Assembly: GCA_963809925.1 (NCBI GenBank)
Contig: CAWELH010000006.1
Span: 124,001 to 188,000 of the forward strand
Direction: 5' to 3'
Source: DASQZK01 sp963809925
Lineage (GTDB): Bacteria > Bacteroidota > Bacteroidia > Bacteroidales > GCA-2748055
Length of the DNA: 64,000 bases
In this document: in pieces, positions 18,387 through 27,884 of the stretch
How positions within the stretch are numbered: position 1 is the first letter of the stretch
Layout of the letters: each line of letters starts with the position of its first letter
The notes under the pieces: generated by a model
What the model was told of the DNA's origin: nothing
The model's input: only the letters and a program-made list of their open reading frames with translations
Database searches by the model: none
Program-made: the position numbers and the translations under genes

Positions 18387-19361
18387 TCAGAAATTTCTGT
18401 ACATAAGCGACCCGGAGAAGTCCTTCAATACCTTTTTATATTCGTCGTTTACTGGAAGAGCATCCAGTATAACGGCGGCGCTGGTATAGTATTCCTCAAT
18501 TTTTTCCCGTGTTATTTCCTTTATACCACAGCGGTCGAAGATTTCTTTAACCTCCTGTACTTTTTGTTCGCCGGGCTGATCTGTTCCTGAATAGAGTGTC
18601 CTAAGCCGCTGCCGGTCGGACCCCGGAGCATGATTCATGGCGGAAACAGCCAGAAAGGTCTTCTTATTGGTGAGAATATCGTTGCCTATATTCTTTCCAA
18701 ATGTGCCGGTGTCACCATATGTATCGAGAAAGTCATCCTGCAGCTGAAAGGCAATGCCCAGTTTCTTTCCGTATTCATATAAATCTTCCGATTCCGCATC
18801 ACCAGCGCCTGCTGCAACAGCGCCAATCTGTAAACTCGCTGCAATCAGAACTGCAGTTTTCAAACCGATCATCGTTATATATTCTTCTTCTGAAACATGA
18901 TCACGACCTTCAAAATCCATATCAAACATCTGCCCCTCGCATACTTCGACCGAGGTACGAATAAAGATCCTCAGTATCCGCCCAAGTACCTGTTCAGGGC
19001 TGTCTGCAATGTACCGGTATGCCATCATCGACATGGCATCGCCGGAAAGGACGGCAACATCCGGATTCCATTTCACATGAACGGTCGGATGTCCCCGCCG
19101 GATTAAGGCTTTGTCCATCAGATCATCATGAAGAAGCGTAAAATTATGGAAAATCTCGATGCCAACAGCAGCAGGAATCGCAGGACTCACGTCATCAGTG
19201 AACAGGCCTGCTGCAAGCAGCGTCAAAGTTGGCCTTAACCGCTTCCCGCCACACGAAAGAATATATTTTACAGGTTCATAAAGGTCGGTCGGAGAAGCCG
19301 GAAAATGGATCTTCCTTAATTCACTTTTGATGATCTTTTGTGCTTCTTCAGGACTTAGCAT
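18387..19361 (-). CDS. Polyprenyl (trans-isoprenyl) diphosphate synthase
   Basis: A ~324-residue cytoplasmic enzyme that condenses isopentenyl diphosphate onto allylic diphosphates for quinone or lipid-carrier chains. The two aspartate-rich Mg-binding motifs are visible: FTLLHDDLMDKALIRRGHPTVH (first, DDxxD type) and AFQLQDDFLDTYGD (second). The GGKRLRP substrate site lies near residue 40. I start at the ATG 19361 (MLSPEEAQKIIKSEL) rather than 19 codons upstream, because the extension does not resemble the family. Product chain length (farnesyl, octaprenyl or similar) cannot be told from the sequence by eye. Convergent with the DUF2723 gene, with no bases between the stop codons. Confidence 0.93.
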   Translation of the reverse strand: MLSPEEAQKIIKSELRKIHFPASPTDLYEPVKYILSCGGKRLRPTLTLLAAGLFTDDVSPAIPAAVGIEIFHNFTLLHDDLMDKALIRRGHPTVHVKWNPDVAVLSGDAMSMMAYRYIADSPEQVLGRILRIFIRTSVEVCEGQMFDMDFEGRDHVSEEEYITMIGLKTAVLIAASLQIGAVAAGAGDAESEDLYEYGKKLGIAFQLQDDFLDTYGDTGTFGKNIGNDILTNKKTFLAVSAMNHAPGSDRQRLRTLYSGTDQPGEQKVQEVKEIFDRCGIKEITREKIEEYYTSAAVILDALPVNDEYKKVLKDFSGSLMYRNF

Positions 19362-19506
19362 AAGAGACGAATTTAGGTGCCCTAATGTACCGCTATTTGT
19401 CGAGATGAACAACACCAATCAGCGTTGCAGAACCAGTCATTCGGATACTAAACAAACATGTTTATCAGTTTATTTTATCTGATGGATCAGTTATAAATTT
19501 ATCCCT

Positions 19507-19514
19507 TATCTTTG
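19507..19514 (+). promoter_or_regulatory. Possible -7 box (TATCTTTG)
   Basis: TATCTTTG matches TAnnTTTG, 110 bp upstream of the DUF5106-thioredoxin ATG, which would leave a long leader. No good -33 box is seen at standard spacing. Confidence 0.3.
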
Positions 19515-19624
19515 TCGGGGTAAACCCGGGAATTTTCCGGTATGATGGGAATGCAAAGTTAATTTCCTTCCAGGCTACCAGAAAAGCCCCCTGTGTTTAA
19601 GGTCCCAAAATAAACCATAGGATT

Positions 19625-21103
19625 ATGAAAACCATGAAGATATCCTTGCTCCTCTCTATCGTCATACTTCTCTTCCCCGCATTCGCTTTTTCCCAATATA
19701 CGATTAGCATTCATCTCCCCGAATTTGCAAATGACACCCTGATATTCGGGAATTATTTCAACGAAACCATCATGATCGCTGACACGTTTCTGACCGACGG
19801 TGCAGGAAACGCCTCTGTTAAAGGCAAAAAGAGTCTTCCCCAGGGAATGTACACCATCTATTTCCCAACAAAGGTGAGACTGGACATGCTGATCGGAAAG
19901 GACCAGGAATTCAGCCTGACATCGGATACTGCCGATATGACCAGGGATACAAAGTTCAAAGGCTCAGAAGAGAATACCATGTTCTATGAGTACCTTGTCT
20001 ACATTGCAGAGAAAAGAAATGAAACCAAACCTTTCATGGACATCCTTAAAGGTAATCCTGCCACTGAAGACTCACTGGCTGCCAGGCAGGCATTGGAACG
20101 GATAAACAACGAGGTGAAAGGTTATATAAACAGCATCATTGATAAAAACAAAGGCAGCTTTCTTTCGGTATTTCTGAAATCGATGAAAGATGTGGATGTT
20201 CCGGAACCACCGCGGGATGAAAACGGGATGATCACCGATAGTTCCTTCCAGGCCAGGTATTACAAGAATCACTACTTCGATAACTTCAACCTCTCTGATG
20301 TCCGGTTGCTCAGGACTCCTCTTTATAATCAGAAACTAATGACTTATCTCGACCGCTGGGTTTATCCCGAGCCGGATTCGGTGTATGCCGAAGTAGATAC
20401 GCTGATCGCGAGATCCAGGTCTGATACGCTTCTTTTTAAATACATGCTGACTACACTGTTTAACTATTATGCCAAAAGCAAGTATATAGGGATGGATGCG
20501 GTTTACGCCTATATTGCTGAAAATTACTATATCCCCGAGGCTACCTGGTCGGATGAGGATTTTATCGACAAGCTGAAAGAGCGAGTTAAAAAAATCGATC
20601 CTCTCGTTATTGGCAAGAAAGCCCCTGATATCAGGCTCGTACAGGTTCCTGACGATCACTTTCTGGCCGCAGCCGAGGATACCGCCATGAAAAGAAACCC
20701 ATATGTTGGCGATTTCTTTAACCTGTCATCCATAAACGCTAAATTTCTAATCGTATATTTTTGGGAGGCAGACTGCGGACATTGTCAGAAAGCCATCCCA
20801 ATCCTTTACCAGGTGTATCAGAAGCTGAAGGATCAGGGCCTTCAGGTGGTGGCAGTACATATGCTCGGCGGCGTGGAAGGAAAAGAAAAATGGGTGGATT
20901 TCGTGACTTCCAACGGACTCTATGGCTGGATCAATGCCTGGAATCCATATGATTTTTCATACAGGGACGCGTTTGATGTAAACAGTTCAAACATCATTTA
21001 CCTTCTTGATCAGGATAAGAAAATCATAGCTAAACGCATTGGCCCTGAGCAGGCCGAAACGATAATTGAAGAAAAAATAAAGGAAGAAAAAGGGACAAAA
21101 TAA
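19625..21103 (+). CDS. DUF5106 / thioredoxin-like periplasmic protein (TlpA family)
   Basis: A 492-residue protein with a signal peptide (MKISLLLSIVILLFPAFAFS, cleavage before QYTISIH). The first ~100 residues form a beta-sandwich like the DUF4369 domain of Bacteroidota thiol-disulfide proteins; ~110-335 is helical and matches the DUF5106 region; and 355-480 is a thioredoxin fold with YFWEADCGHCQKAIP (catalytic C384-G-H-C387). Such proteins act as periplasmic thiol oxidoreductases. The context gives no dedicated partner; carA begins 7 bp after its stop, but in a different functional class. A second ATG three codons into the protein is also usable. Confidence 0.85.
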   Translation: MKTMKISLLLSIVILLFPAFAFSQYTISIHLPEFANDTLIFGNYFNETIMIADTFLTDGAGNASVKGKKSLPQGMYTIYFPTKVRLDMLIGKDQEFSLTSDTADMTRDTKFKGSEENTMFYEYLVYIAEKRNETKPFMDILKGNPATEDSLAARQALERINNEVKGYINSIIDKNKGSFLSVFLKSMKDVDVPEPPRDENGMITDSSFQARYYKNHYFDNFNLSDVRLLRTPLYNQKLMTYLDRWVYPEPDSVYAEVDTLIARSRSDTLLFKYMLTTLFNYYAKSKYIGMDAVYAYIAENYYIPEATWSDEDFIDKLKERVKKIDPLVIGKKAPDIRLVQVPDDHFLAAAEDTAMKRNPYVGDFFNLSSINAKFLIVYFWEADCGHCQKAIPILYQVYQKLKDQGLQVVAVHMLGGVEGKEKWVDFVTSNGLYGWINAWNPYDFSYRDAFDVNSSNIIYLLDQDKKIIAKRIGPEQAETIIEEKIKEEKGTK

Positions 21104-21110
21104 TTTGATT

Positions 21111-22220
21111 ATGAATCACTACAAAAAGATCAGACTTGAACTTGAAGACGGTACATCAATCGAAGGCCGCTCCTTTGGTGCCGATAGATCCATCGCCGGG
21201 GAAGTGGTATTCAACACAGCCATGACCGGTTACCCGGAGAGCCTGACCGACCCGTCATATAAAGGGCAGATTCTGGTGCTTACCTACCCCCTTGTCGGGA
21301 ATTACGGGGTACCGGTGCAGGCAAAGGAAAATGGGCTTCTCAAATTCTTCGAATCCGACCGGCTCCATATCTCCGGATTGGTCATCTCCGACTATTCCGA
21401 AGAATACTCGCACTGGAATGCGGAGAAGAGCCTTGGAGACTGGCTGAAGCAGCATGACATCCCCGGCATCTTCGGAGTCGATACCCGGCGACTGACCAAA
21501 ATTCTCCGGGAGAAAGGATCCATGCTCGGAAAGATCATCGTTGATGATCAGGATGTACAATCCTACGACCCGAATGAGGATAACCTCGTGGCACAGGTCA
21601 GCATCGGAGAAAAAACGGTTTATGGCAACGGAAAATATAAAATCCTGTTAATCGATTGCGGCGTGAAATACAACATTATCCGCCACCTCCTTGAAAGAGA
21701 CACCACGGTCATCCGGGTTCCCTGGGACTACGATTTTTCTGGTGAAGATTATGACGGCCTCTTTATTTCAAACGGTCCCGGCGATCCGAAACAGTGCGAT
21801 GTCACCATCCGAAACCTCACACGTTCATTTGGAGAAAACAAGCCTGTATTCGGTATATGCCTGGGGAACCAGCTGATGGCTCTCGCCTCAGGTGCCGATA
21901 CCTACAAACTGAAGTATGGCCACCGCAGCCATAATCAGCCCGTGATCCGCGTAGGAAAAAACAAAGCATATATCACCTCCCAAAACCACGGCTTTGCCAT
22001 AAATAACAATACACTTCCTAAAAACTGGGAACCCTTGTTCCTAAATCTCAATGATAACACCAACGAAGGCATGATTCATAAGACCAAACCCTTCTTTTCG
22101 ACCCAGTTCCATCCGGAAGCGTCGGGGGGGCCGACTGACACTGCATTTCTTTTCGATCGGTTTATCAATCTTATCAAGGAATATAAAGGCGAAACCGTGG
22201 AAGAAAAACTTAATTTATAA
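21111..22220 (+). CDS. carA: Carbamoyl-phosphate synthase small subunit (glutaminase)
   Basis: A 369-residue cytoplasmic glutamine amidotransferase that hydrolyses glutamine and channels ammonia to CarB for arginine and pyrimidine synthesis. The N-terminal CPSase small domain is typical (LELEDGTSIEGRSFGA, VVFNTAMTGYPESLTDPSY), and the C-terminal class I glutaminase has the nucleophile in GICLGNQLMAL (Cys ~250) and the histidine-glutamate pair in STQFHPEASGGP. The ATG at 21111 is preferred to the in-frame TTG two codons before. carB is not adjacent in this window; the next gene downstream is an unrelated T9SS substrate. All catalytic residues look intact. Confidence 0.97.
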   Translation: MNHYKKIRLELEDGTSIEGRSFGADRSIAGEVVFNTAMTGYPESLTDPSYKGQILVLTYPLVGNYGVPVQAKENGLLKFFESDRLHISGLVISDYSEEYSHWNAEKSLGDWLKQHDIPGIFGVDTRRLTKILREKGSMLGKIIVDDQDVQSYDPNEDNLVAQVSIGEKTVYGNGKYKILLIDCGVKYNIIRHLLERDTTVIRVPWDYDFSGEDYDGLFISNGPGDPKQCDVTIRNLTRSFGENKPVFGICLGNQLMALASGADTYKLKYGHRSHNQPVIRVGKNKAYITSQNHGFAINNNTLPKNWEPLFLNLNDNTNEGMIHKTKPFFSTQFHPEASGGPTDTAFLFDRFINLIKEYKGETVEEKLNL

Positions 22221-22267
22221 GCATATTAAATAAAATATCCGAAACGCTTATTTTACAATATTTTACT

Positions 22268-22275
22268 TACATTTG
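22268..22275 (+). promoter_or_regulatory. Possible -7 box (TACATTTG) upstream of the T9SS-tagged gene
   Basis: TACATTTG matches TAnnTTTG and lies 54 bp before the ATG at 22330, in the short gap after carA. The -33 position is not convincing. Confidence 0.35.
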
Positions 22276-22329
22276 GCTGTAAGGATTTCTGGTTTTATGG
22301 CTTACACGGAAACCATATACAGCTGACGG

Positions 22330-22830
22330 ATGAAAATCAGATATATCATAATTTCCATCACATTGTCTATTCTGAGCTCCTTTGCAGGAGCTCAAACCAT
22401 CTCAAGGACATTGACTTCCATTTCAGGTTTGAGCAACGAAGTAAATGGCTATTATCTTTCGTACAGTGTGGGGGAGGCCGTTTCCTCTACAATTTTCGGG
22501 AATATGCATTTTCTGACACAGGGATTTCAACAGCCATCGCTCATCAATAAAAGCCAAACCACTACCGAGGATCCATTCGATGCCGTAGATGTTTTCCCCA
22601 ACCCGGTAGCGGATGAACTCACAGTGTCATTCCGGATCAGGGAACTGACCACGTATTTTGTGCAAGTATTCGATGCCAGGGGACGGTTGCTCATTTCCAG
22701 AAAATACGACGATCTCACATCCCAGGATAAATACCTCAATTTTTCAGGTTTCACCAAAGGGATGTATTTCATTCATGTTTATTCCTCCATACGGAAAATG
22801 GACAGAGTGTTTAAAATTGAAAAGTTGTAG
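22330..22830 (+). CDS. Small exported protein with T9SS type A sorting domain
   Basis: A 166-residue protein with a signal peptide (MKIRYIIISITLSILSSFAGA), a ~65-residue mature region with no recognised domain (GYYLSYSVGEAVSSTIFGN is a motif often preceding such tails), and a C-terminal Por-secretion-type sorting domain (~88-166). The sorting domain begins DVFPNPVADELTVSF, continues VFDARGRLLISRK and closes with LNFSGFTKGMYFIHV and KIEKL. This tail directs export through the type IX system and anchoring or release at the cell surface. The mature part is very short, so it may be an adaptor or surface tag carrier. A C1q-like secreted protein gene starts 4 bp after its stop; the two form an operon. 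Confidence 0.85.
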   Translation: MKIRYIIISITLSILSSFAGAQTISRTLTSISGLSNEVNGYYLSYSVGEAVSSTIFGNMHFLTQGFQQPSLINKSQTTTEDPFDAVDVFPNPVADELTVSFRIRELTTYFVQVFDARGRLLISRKYDDLTSQDKYLNFSGFTKGMYFIHVYSSIRKMDRVFKIEKL

Positions 22831-22834
22831 CACG

Positions 22835-24031
22835 ATGAAAAAGATCTCTACATTTTTTATATTCTGCCTGTTGTCGGTAAGTGTCCTTGCCCAGCACATG
22901 CCTATCGGCATCAATTACCAGGCTGTGGCCAGAGATAATCTTGGCAATGAACTGAAAAACAGGAACCTCAATATCAGAATCTCCATTATTGCCAACGATC
23001 CGACAGGCATTGTGGAATATGCAGAAACCCATTCTGTGAATACCGATCCATTCGGATTGTTCAACCTCGTCATCGGCCAGGGTGCTTACTATGCAGGTGA
23101 AAAAGACGATTTCAACCTTATTGACTGGTCTTCCTCCTCTCACTACCTCAAAGTAGAAGTCGATTTTGGGCAGGGTTACATCAGTATGGGAACGATGCAG
23201 TTCCTGGCGGTCCCGTATGCACTTTATGCAGCATCAGCCGGAAATACAGCCGGTGAAGAAGACCTAGACAAAGACCCGGAAAATGAGCTGCAGGTCCTCT
23301 CCCTCGAAGGCCAGATCCTTCGGATTTCCAAAGGCAACGCCATTACACTCAGCGATGTGGTGAACGATGCCGATGCCGACCCCGAAAATGAACAACAGGA
23401 TCTCCAGATCGATCTGAACAACAAACTCAAGATCACTAAAAACCCGACGGCTTCAGTCATTGACCTGAGTCCTTACCTTGATAATACCGATAAGCAGATC
23501 TTAACCAAAACTAAAAATTCACTCACTATTACAGGCGGGAACACCATTTTTATGGATGTGGATTCAACGAACGAGATCCAGGATATCAGCCTGGACGGTT
23601 ACGACCTTAGTATCAGTAAGGGTTCGACAGTAAGTCTGCGACCTGAGGTTATTGCGTTCCGGGCGGTTAGAACTAATGCATCATCAACAATAAGTGCCGG
23701 TGATTCTGCCTGGCTTGCCTTTGAAGCTCCAAAACTTGAAATTGGTACAGTTTTTAATAATTCAGAATGTAAATTTACGGTTCCTGCGGATGGTGAAGGT
23801 CTGTATTCATTCGATATCACTTATGACTTTACCTCCTCCAATCAGGCACTTAGAATTTTCAAAAATGGTATCATCCTAGAAACGTTATTCCAGAATTTTA
23901 ATAATGCTGGCGCACGTTCTCACCAATTTATTCTTTACCTTAATGAAGGAGATGATATCCAGTTATCACTAAAGGCGTCGAGTTCTTCATTTATTGGTGC
24001 AGCAGCATTTTCCGGCTACAGGATTCACTAA
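22835..24031 (+). CDS. Secreted repeat protein with C1q/TNF-like C-terminal domain
   Basis: A ~398-residue protein; the ATG at 22835 gives a clean signal peptide (MKKISTFFIFCLLSVSVLAQ), while upstream in-frame sequence overlaps the previous gene. Residues ~20-130 match a beta-rich module common in Bacteroidota tail-fibre-like proteins (GINYQAVARDNLGNELKNRN, DPFGLFNLVIGQG). Then come four degenerate ~28-residue repeats of the form D.D.ENE.Q.LSL....L.IS.GN...L (~135-265), and a C-terminal domain (~265-398) whose strands and closing AAAFSGYRIH resemble C1q/TNF-like trimerisation domains. A trimeric surface fibre or adhesin is the likely role; it has no sorting tail of its own. It is cotranscribed with the T9SS-tagged gene 4 bp upstream. 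Confidence 0.7.
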   Translation: MKKISTFFIFCLLSVSVLAQHMPIGINYQAVARDNLGNELKNRNLNIRISIIANDPTGIVEYAETHSVNTDPFGLFNLVIGQGAYYAGEKDDFNLIDWSSSSHYLKVEVDFGQGYISMGTMQFLAVPYALYAASAGNTAGEEDLDKDPENELQVLSLEGQILRISKGNAITLSDVVNDADADPENEQQDLQIDLNNKLKITKNPTASVIDLSPYLDNTDKQILTKTKNSLTITGGNTIFMDVDSTNEIQDISLDGYDLSISKGSTVSLRPEVIAFRAVRTNASSTISAGDSAWLAFEAPKLEIGTVFNNSECKFTVPADGEGLYSFDITYDFTSSNQALRIFKNGIILETLFQNFNNAGARSHQFILYLNEGDDIQLSLKASSSSFIGAAAFSGYRIH

Positions 24032-24381
24032 CGATTTTTTCTTAAATGCAAAGCGAATTTTCCCGGTTGTTTTATTGTGGAGAATTGCTGTGTTACTATT
24101 GGTATAATTTCTAAAATCTCATCTGGGAGTATCTTACCCACAATAATATTGTGTAATCACACCAGTTATGCCAGCCAACAACATTTTTTTATATCTTTAT
24201 CAACCTTGCTTGCATTTTAGCGACGAATAGTTATGGGGCAGAAGATAAGTCGTACTTCGATGAGAGAGAGGATAGCGTTTCTGCGTTAATAGTGACCATC
24301 GGCCGCTTTTTATTTCGTCCTGACCCGTAACTTTTTAGGAAATTTCCCGTTCTCATAACATAAAATATTAACCCGATTACA
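24032..24381. other. Intergenic region, no gene seen
   Basis: 350 bp, A+T-rich, between the C1q-like gene and the triple-repeat gene. No RNA gene, repeat or strong promoter box recognised. A minus-strand open frame crossing into the next gene has no protein-like features. Confidence 0.5.
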
Positions 24382-25842
24382 ATGGCAGGTTTAAAATTTC
24401 TCCTTGGTATGCTTCCAGCTACCTCTAAGGTTGAAGAAGCTGACATCAGGCTCAGGAAAGAATTTGATGATTTTATAGCCTTTGAAAAATCAGATGTCTT
24501 AAAGCGGTACCTCGATCTGGATCAGGAGTTGAATTCATCCGATTTTGCCAGCAGAAAGAAGCAGATCATGTCACAGAAGTTCAAACAGACACCTGAATAC
24601 AGGAAGTCTGTTGAGTTCCATAGCATGGATAAGTCCAAACCCGTCCGCAATTACTTTAAAGTAAAAGATTCAAAACAACTCATCGATTTCGAGTCCTTCA
24701 GTAAATCCGAAACCCTCCGTCATTATGAGGAACTCGAGAAATTTGTGAAATCCGACATATTGAGCCGGGCAAAGGCACAGATGACGCCCAAGGAATTTAA
24801 AAATTCGAAGGAAGCGGCACAGGAAAAAGAGTTTTTCAGTCTCAAAAAAAGCAGCAGCGTAAAAAAATATTTCAAATTTCTGAATTCATCATCGTATAAG
24901 GAATACTTACGTATTGAGGGTTCGTCCGAACTAAAGAGATATAAAGAACTCAAGGAATTTGTCAACTCCGAAAAGTTCAGGGAAGTCAAGGATTATATGT
25001 CACTTTCCGGAAAGAAGAAATTTGCACTGTCTAACGAATTTAAGTCAGAGAACGAATATTCGGATCTGAAAAAATCGGGACAGATCATCTGGTATTTCAA
25101 AACAAAAAAGAAATATCCGTTCAAAGAAATAGAACGCTGGGATCTTGCTTTCGAGGACAATTTTGATACCGGAAAACTGGACATGAAAACCTGGCTCACC
25201 CGTTATTTCTATGGTGATAAGATCCTCGACAAGAATTACGTCATGGGTGATGACAAGCACTTTTTTACCGACGGAAAGAACATCGAATTTTACGACAAGA
25301 AACTGAGGATCCTTACCCGAAGAGAACCTGCTCAGGGTCTGGCATGGAACCCACTGCAGGGGTTTTCTGAAAGAGACTTCAACTTCACGTCGGGAGTTAT
25401 TAATACCGGAAAAAGTTTCAGGCAGAAATACGGGTTGATCAAGGCCAAAGTAAAGATCGGAAACTCAGGGGTAACTCAGTCTTTTTCTCTTCTCGCCGAT
25501 CAGATCCTACCTCACGTCGATGTCTTCAGGTACGAAAATAGTAAGGTTTTTGCCGGTAACTTTTGGAAAAACGGGAACAAGGAAGGCTTTTCAAAATCAA
25601 TGAGTAAAACCGGCGGAAAGCGATTCACAAGCGACTACTTCATCTACAGTCTTGAATGGCATCCGGGCAGACTGATATGGAAAATCAACGAGGTGGTTTT
25701 CAAAGTCCAGACCACAGGTATTCCAGACCAGGACATGTACCTGCTCTTCAATGCAAGCCTCAAGCAAAATGCAAGTGAAGCAGGTCTTCCTTCCGCCCTT
25801 GAAATCGATTGGGTAAGGGTTTACAAGCTGAAGGGAGAATAA
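24382..25842 (+). CDS. Triple ~72-residue repeat protein with C-terminal GH16-like domain lacking catalytic residues
   Basis: A 486-residue protein with no signal peptide. Residues ~28-240 contain three tandem copies of a ~72-75-residue helical repeat, each with an L-K/R-x-Y pair, an M...K-x-F-K middle and a closing Y-F-K at 91-93, 163-165 and 238-240; one copy ends with LKKSSSVKKYFK. Residues ~250-486 match the GH16 concanavalin-type fold: WDLAFEDNFDTGKLDMKTW at the start, WHPGRLIWKINEVVFKV, and EIDWVRVYKLKGE at the end. The GH16 active-site consensus ExDxxE reads HVDVFR here (inside LPHVDVFRYE), so the nucleophile and acid/base glutamates are gone. It is probably a carbohydrate-binding or structural protein rather than an enzyme. 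The repeat family is not one I recognise. Confidence 0.7.
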   Translation: MAGLKFLLGMLPATSKVEEADIRLRKEFDDFIAFEKSDVLKRYLDLDQELNSSDFASRKKQIMSQKFKQTPEYRKSVEFHSMDKSKPVRNYFKVKDSKQLIDFESFSKSETLRHYEELEKFVKSDILSRAKAQMTPKEFKNSKEAAQEKEFFSLKKSSSVKKYFKFLNSSSYKEYLRIEGSSELKRYKELKEFVNSEKFREVKDYMSLSGKKKFALSNEFKSENEYSDLKKSGQIIWYFKTKKKYPFKEIERWDLAFEDNFDTGKLDMKTWLTRYFYGDKILDKNYVMGDDKHFFTDGKNIEFYDKKLRILTRREPAQGLAWNPLQGFSERDFNFTSGVINTGKSFRQKYGLIKAKVKIGNSGVTQSFSLLADQILPHVDVFRYENSKVFAGNFWKNGNKEGFSKSMSKTGGKRFTSDYFIYSLEWHPGRLIWKINEVVFKVQTTGIPDQDMYLLFNASLKQNASEAGLPSALEIDWVRVYKLKGE

Positions 25843-26137
25843 GCCAATTATACACATCCTCTTAACACTAAACGGCACCCTGAGCCGATGGTATCCGGTG
25901 TCCTTTACACCCGGTTACCGATATGTCGGATAGAGTGTAAAATCCGCTACGGTTTTATCTTACAACCTCTTCATCTCAACCGGAAAACAACAAAAAGCGT
26001 TTATCCGCTGCCCCTGCGGCATTAATACCCATTTTCTTTTTATATTGCATTTTGGTCTTAAAAGCCTGCATTTGTATCTTCAAATGTGATACTGATCATG
26101 TGACTTTTAGGCTTCATCAACATTTAAAACTACCATC

Positions 26138-27829
26138 ATGCAAAAGATATTGATCGGACTAGCTCTCGTCCTCGGAACAGGCATACATCTTTCAGCTCAG
26201 GACAGGATTACAGGCAAAAGTTTTGCCACAAGGTCAGAAGTGATTGCACCACATGCAATGGTAGCTTCAAGTCAGCCCCTGGCGACACAGGTCGGCATTG
26301 ATATATTGAAAAAAGGCGGGAATGCCATCGATGCGGCCATCGCAGTAGACGCGATGCTGGGCCTGACAGAACCAACTGGATCTGGTATTGGCGGTGATCT
26401 TTTTGCCATTGTGTGGGATGCTAAATCAAAAAAATTATATGGTCTGAATGCGAGCGGACGTTCACCCAGGTCTCTTTCACTCGATTATTTTATCAAAAAT
26501 GGCTACAAAAGCATTCCTCCCGTCGGTCCTCTTCCGGTTTCTGTTCCAGGCTGCGTTGACGGCTGGTTCGAACTCCATGAACGTTTCGGCACCCTTACCA
26601 TGGATCAGGTCCTTTCACCGGCTATCAATTATGCTCGTGAAGGCTTTCCGGTTTCAGAGCTCATCGCCTATTATATGGACCGTAACGCCGCTGTATTAAA
26701 ACAGTATCCCGGTTTCAGCGAAACCTACATGCCAGGAGGAAAGACACCGGCAAAGGGCGAAGTTTTTAAAAATCCGGATCTTGCCAATACCCTCGAGAAA
26801 ATAGCGCTCAAGGGTCGTGATGAGTTCTATAAGGGCGACATCGCAAAAACCATAGCCCGTTACATGAAGGACCAGGGAGGTTTCCTATCTTATGAAGACC
26901 TGGCCTCTCACCATTCCGAATGGGTGGAACCGGTATCCACGAATTACAGGGGGTACGATGTGTGGGAATTACCCCCTAACGGTCAGGGTATCGCCACACT
27001 GCAGATCCTGAATATTCTGGAACTATACGATATCAAAAGCATGGGCTTTGGCAGCCCCGAATACCTGCACCTCTTCACGGAAGCTAAAAAACTGGCGTAT
27101 GAGGACAGGGCAAAATTTTATGCCGATCCCGACTTCACCGATGTCCCTGTTGAGCAACTCATTTCCAAAGAATACGCAAAAGAACGCAGTAAACTTATTA
27201 ACCCTGAGAAGGCAGCGAAAAGCTATCCTGCGGGTAAACTGGAGCAGGGCGAAACGGTTTATCTTACGGTTGCAGATCAATACGGAAATATGGTTTCGTT
27301 AATACAGAGCAATTACCGTGGCATGGGAAGCGGTATGACACCCTATGGTCTGGGTTTCGTTCTTCAGGACCGTGGGGAACTGTTTAGCCTCGAAAAGGGT
27401 CATAAAAACGTTTTTGAGCCCGGGAAAAGGCCTTTTCATACCATCATTCCGTCTTTTATCACGAAAGACGGGAGACCATGGATCAGCTTTGGTGTGATGG
27501 GTGGGGCTATGCAACCCCAGGGTCACGTTCAGATCGTGGTTAACCTTATCGATTTTGGGATGAACCTCCAGGAAGCCGGCGATGCTCCAAGAATTCAGCA
27601 TACCGATTCTTCGCAACCAACCGGAGAGAAAATGACCGACGGAGGATGGGTAAATCTTGAATCGGGATTCAGCACTGAAACGGTACGGCGCCTTATGGTA
27701 ATGGGCCACCGGGTAAAATGGGACCTGGGAGGATACGGCGGTTACCAGGCAATTATGTGGGATGAAGTCAATAAAGTATGGTACGGAGCTTCCGAATCAA
27801 GAAAGGATGGCCAGGCAGCTGGGTACTAA
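26138..27829 (+). CDS. ggt: Gamma-glutamyltransferase (glutathione hydrolase family)
   Basis: A 563-residue exported N-terminal-nucleophile hydrolase with a signal peptide (MQKILIGLALVLGTGIHLSAQ). The large-subunit motifs are present (MVASSQPLATQVGIDILKKG, GGNAIDAAIAVDAMLGL, GSGIGGDLFAIVWD). The autocatalytic site is GETVYLTVADQYGNMVSL, in which Thr373 aligns with the processing threonine of the E. coli enzyme; the second threonine of the usual TTH is valine here. The SNYRGMGSG and FGVMGGAMQPQGH regions complete the substrate pocket. These enzymes cleave gamma-glutamyl bonds in the periplasm. The following SpoIIE-type gene starts 55 bp downstream and could be cotranscribed. Family assignment is firm; the natural substrate is not shown. 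Confidence 0.93.
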   Translation: MQKILIGLALVLGTGIHLSAQDRITGKSFATRSEVIAPHAMVASSQPLATQVGIDILKKGGNAIDAAIAVDAMLGLTEPTGSGIGGDLFAIVWDAKSKKLYGLNASGRSPRSLSLDYFIKNGYKSIPPVGPLPVSVPGCVDGWFELHERFGTLTMDQVLSPAINYAREGFPVSELIAYYMDRNAAVLKQYPGFSETYMPGGKTPAKGEVFKNPDLANTLEKIALKGRDEFYKGDIAKTIARYMKDQGGFLSYEDLASHHSEWVEPVSTNYRGYDVWELPPNGQGIATLQILNILELYDIKSMGFGSPEYLHLFTEAKKLAYEDRAKFYADPDFTDVPVEQLISKEYAKERSKLINPEKAAKSYPAGKLEQGETVYLTVADQYGNMVSLIQSNYRGMGSGMTPYGLGFVLQDRGELFSLEKGHKNVFEPGKRPFHTIIPSFITKDGRPWISFGVMGGAMQPQGHVQIVVNLIDFGMNLQEAGDAPRIQHTDSSQPTGEKMTDGGWVNLESGFSTETVRRLMVMGHRVKWDLGGYGGYQAIMWDEVNKVWYGASESRKDGQAAGY

Positions 27830-27884
27830 GAGGAATACCAGCCTTCCCTTCTACATTTCCAAACATACTAACCTTGCTAATTCA

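Noticed and set aside
24382..25842. Active GH16 laminarinase/agarase
   Set aside because: The ExDxxE motif is replaced by HVDVFR.
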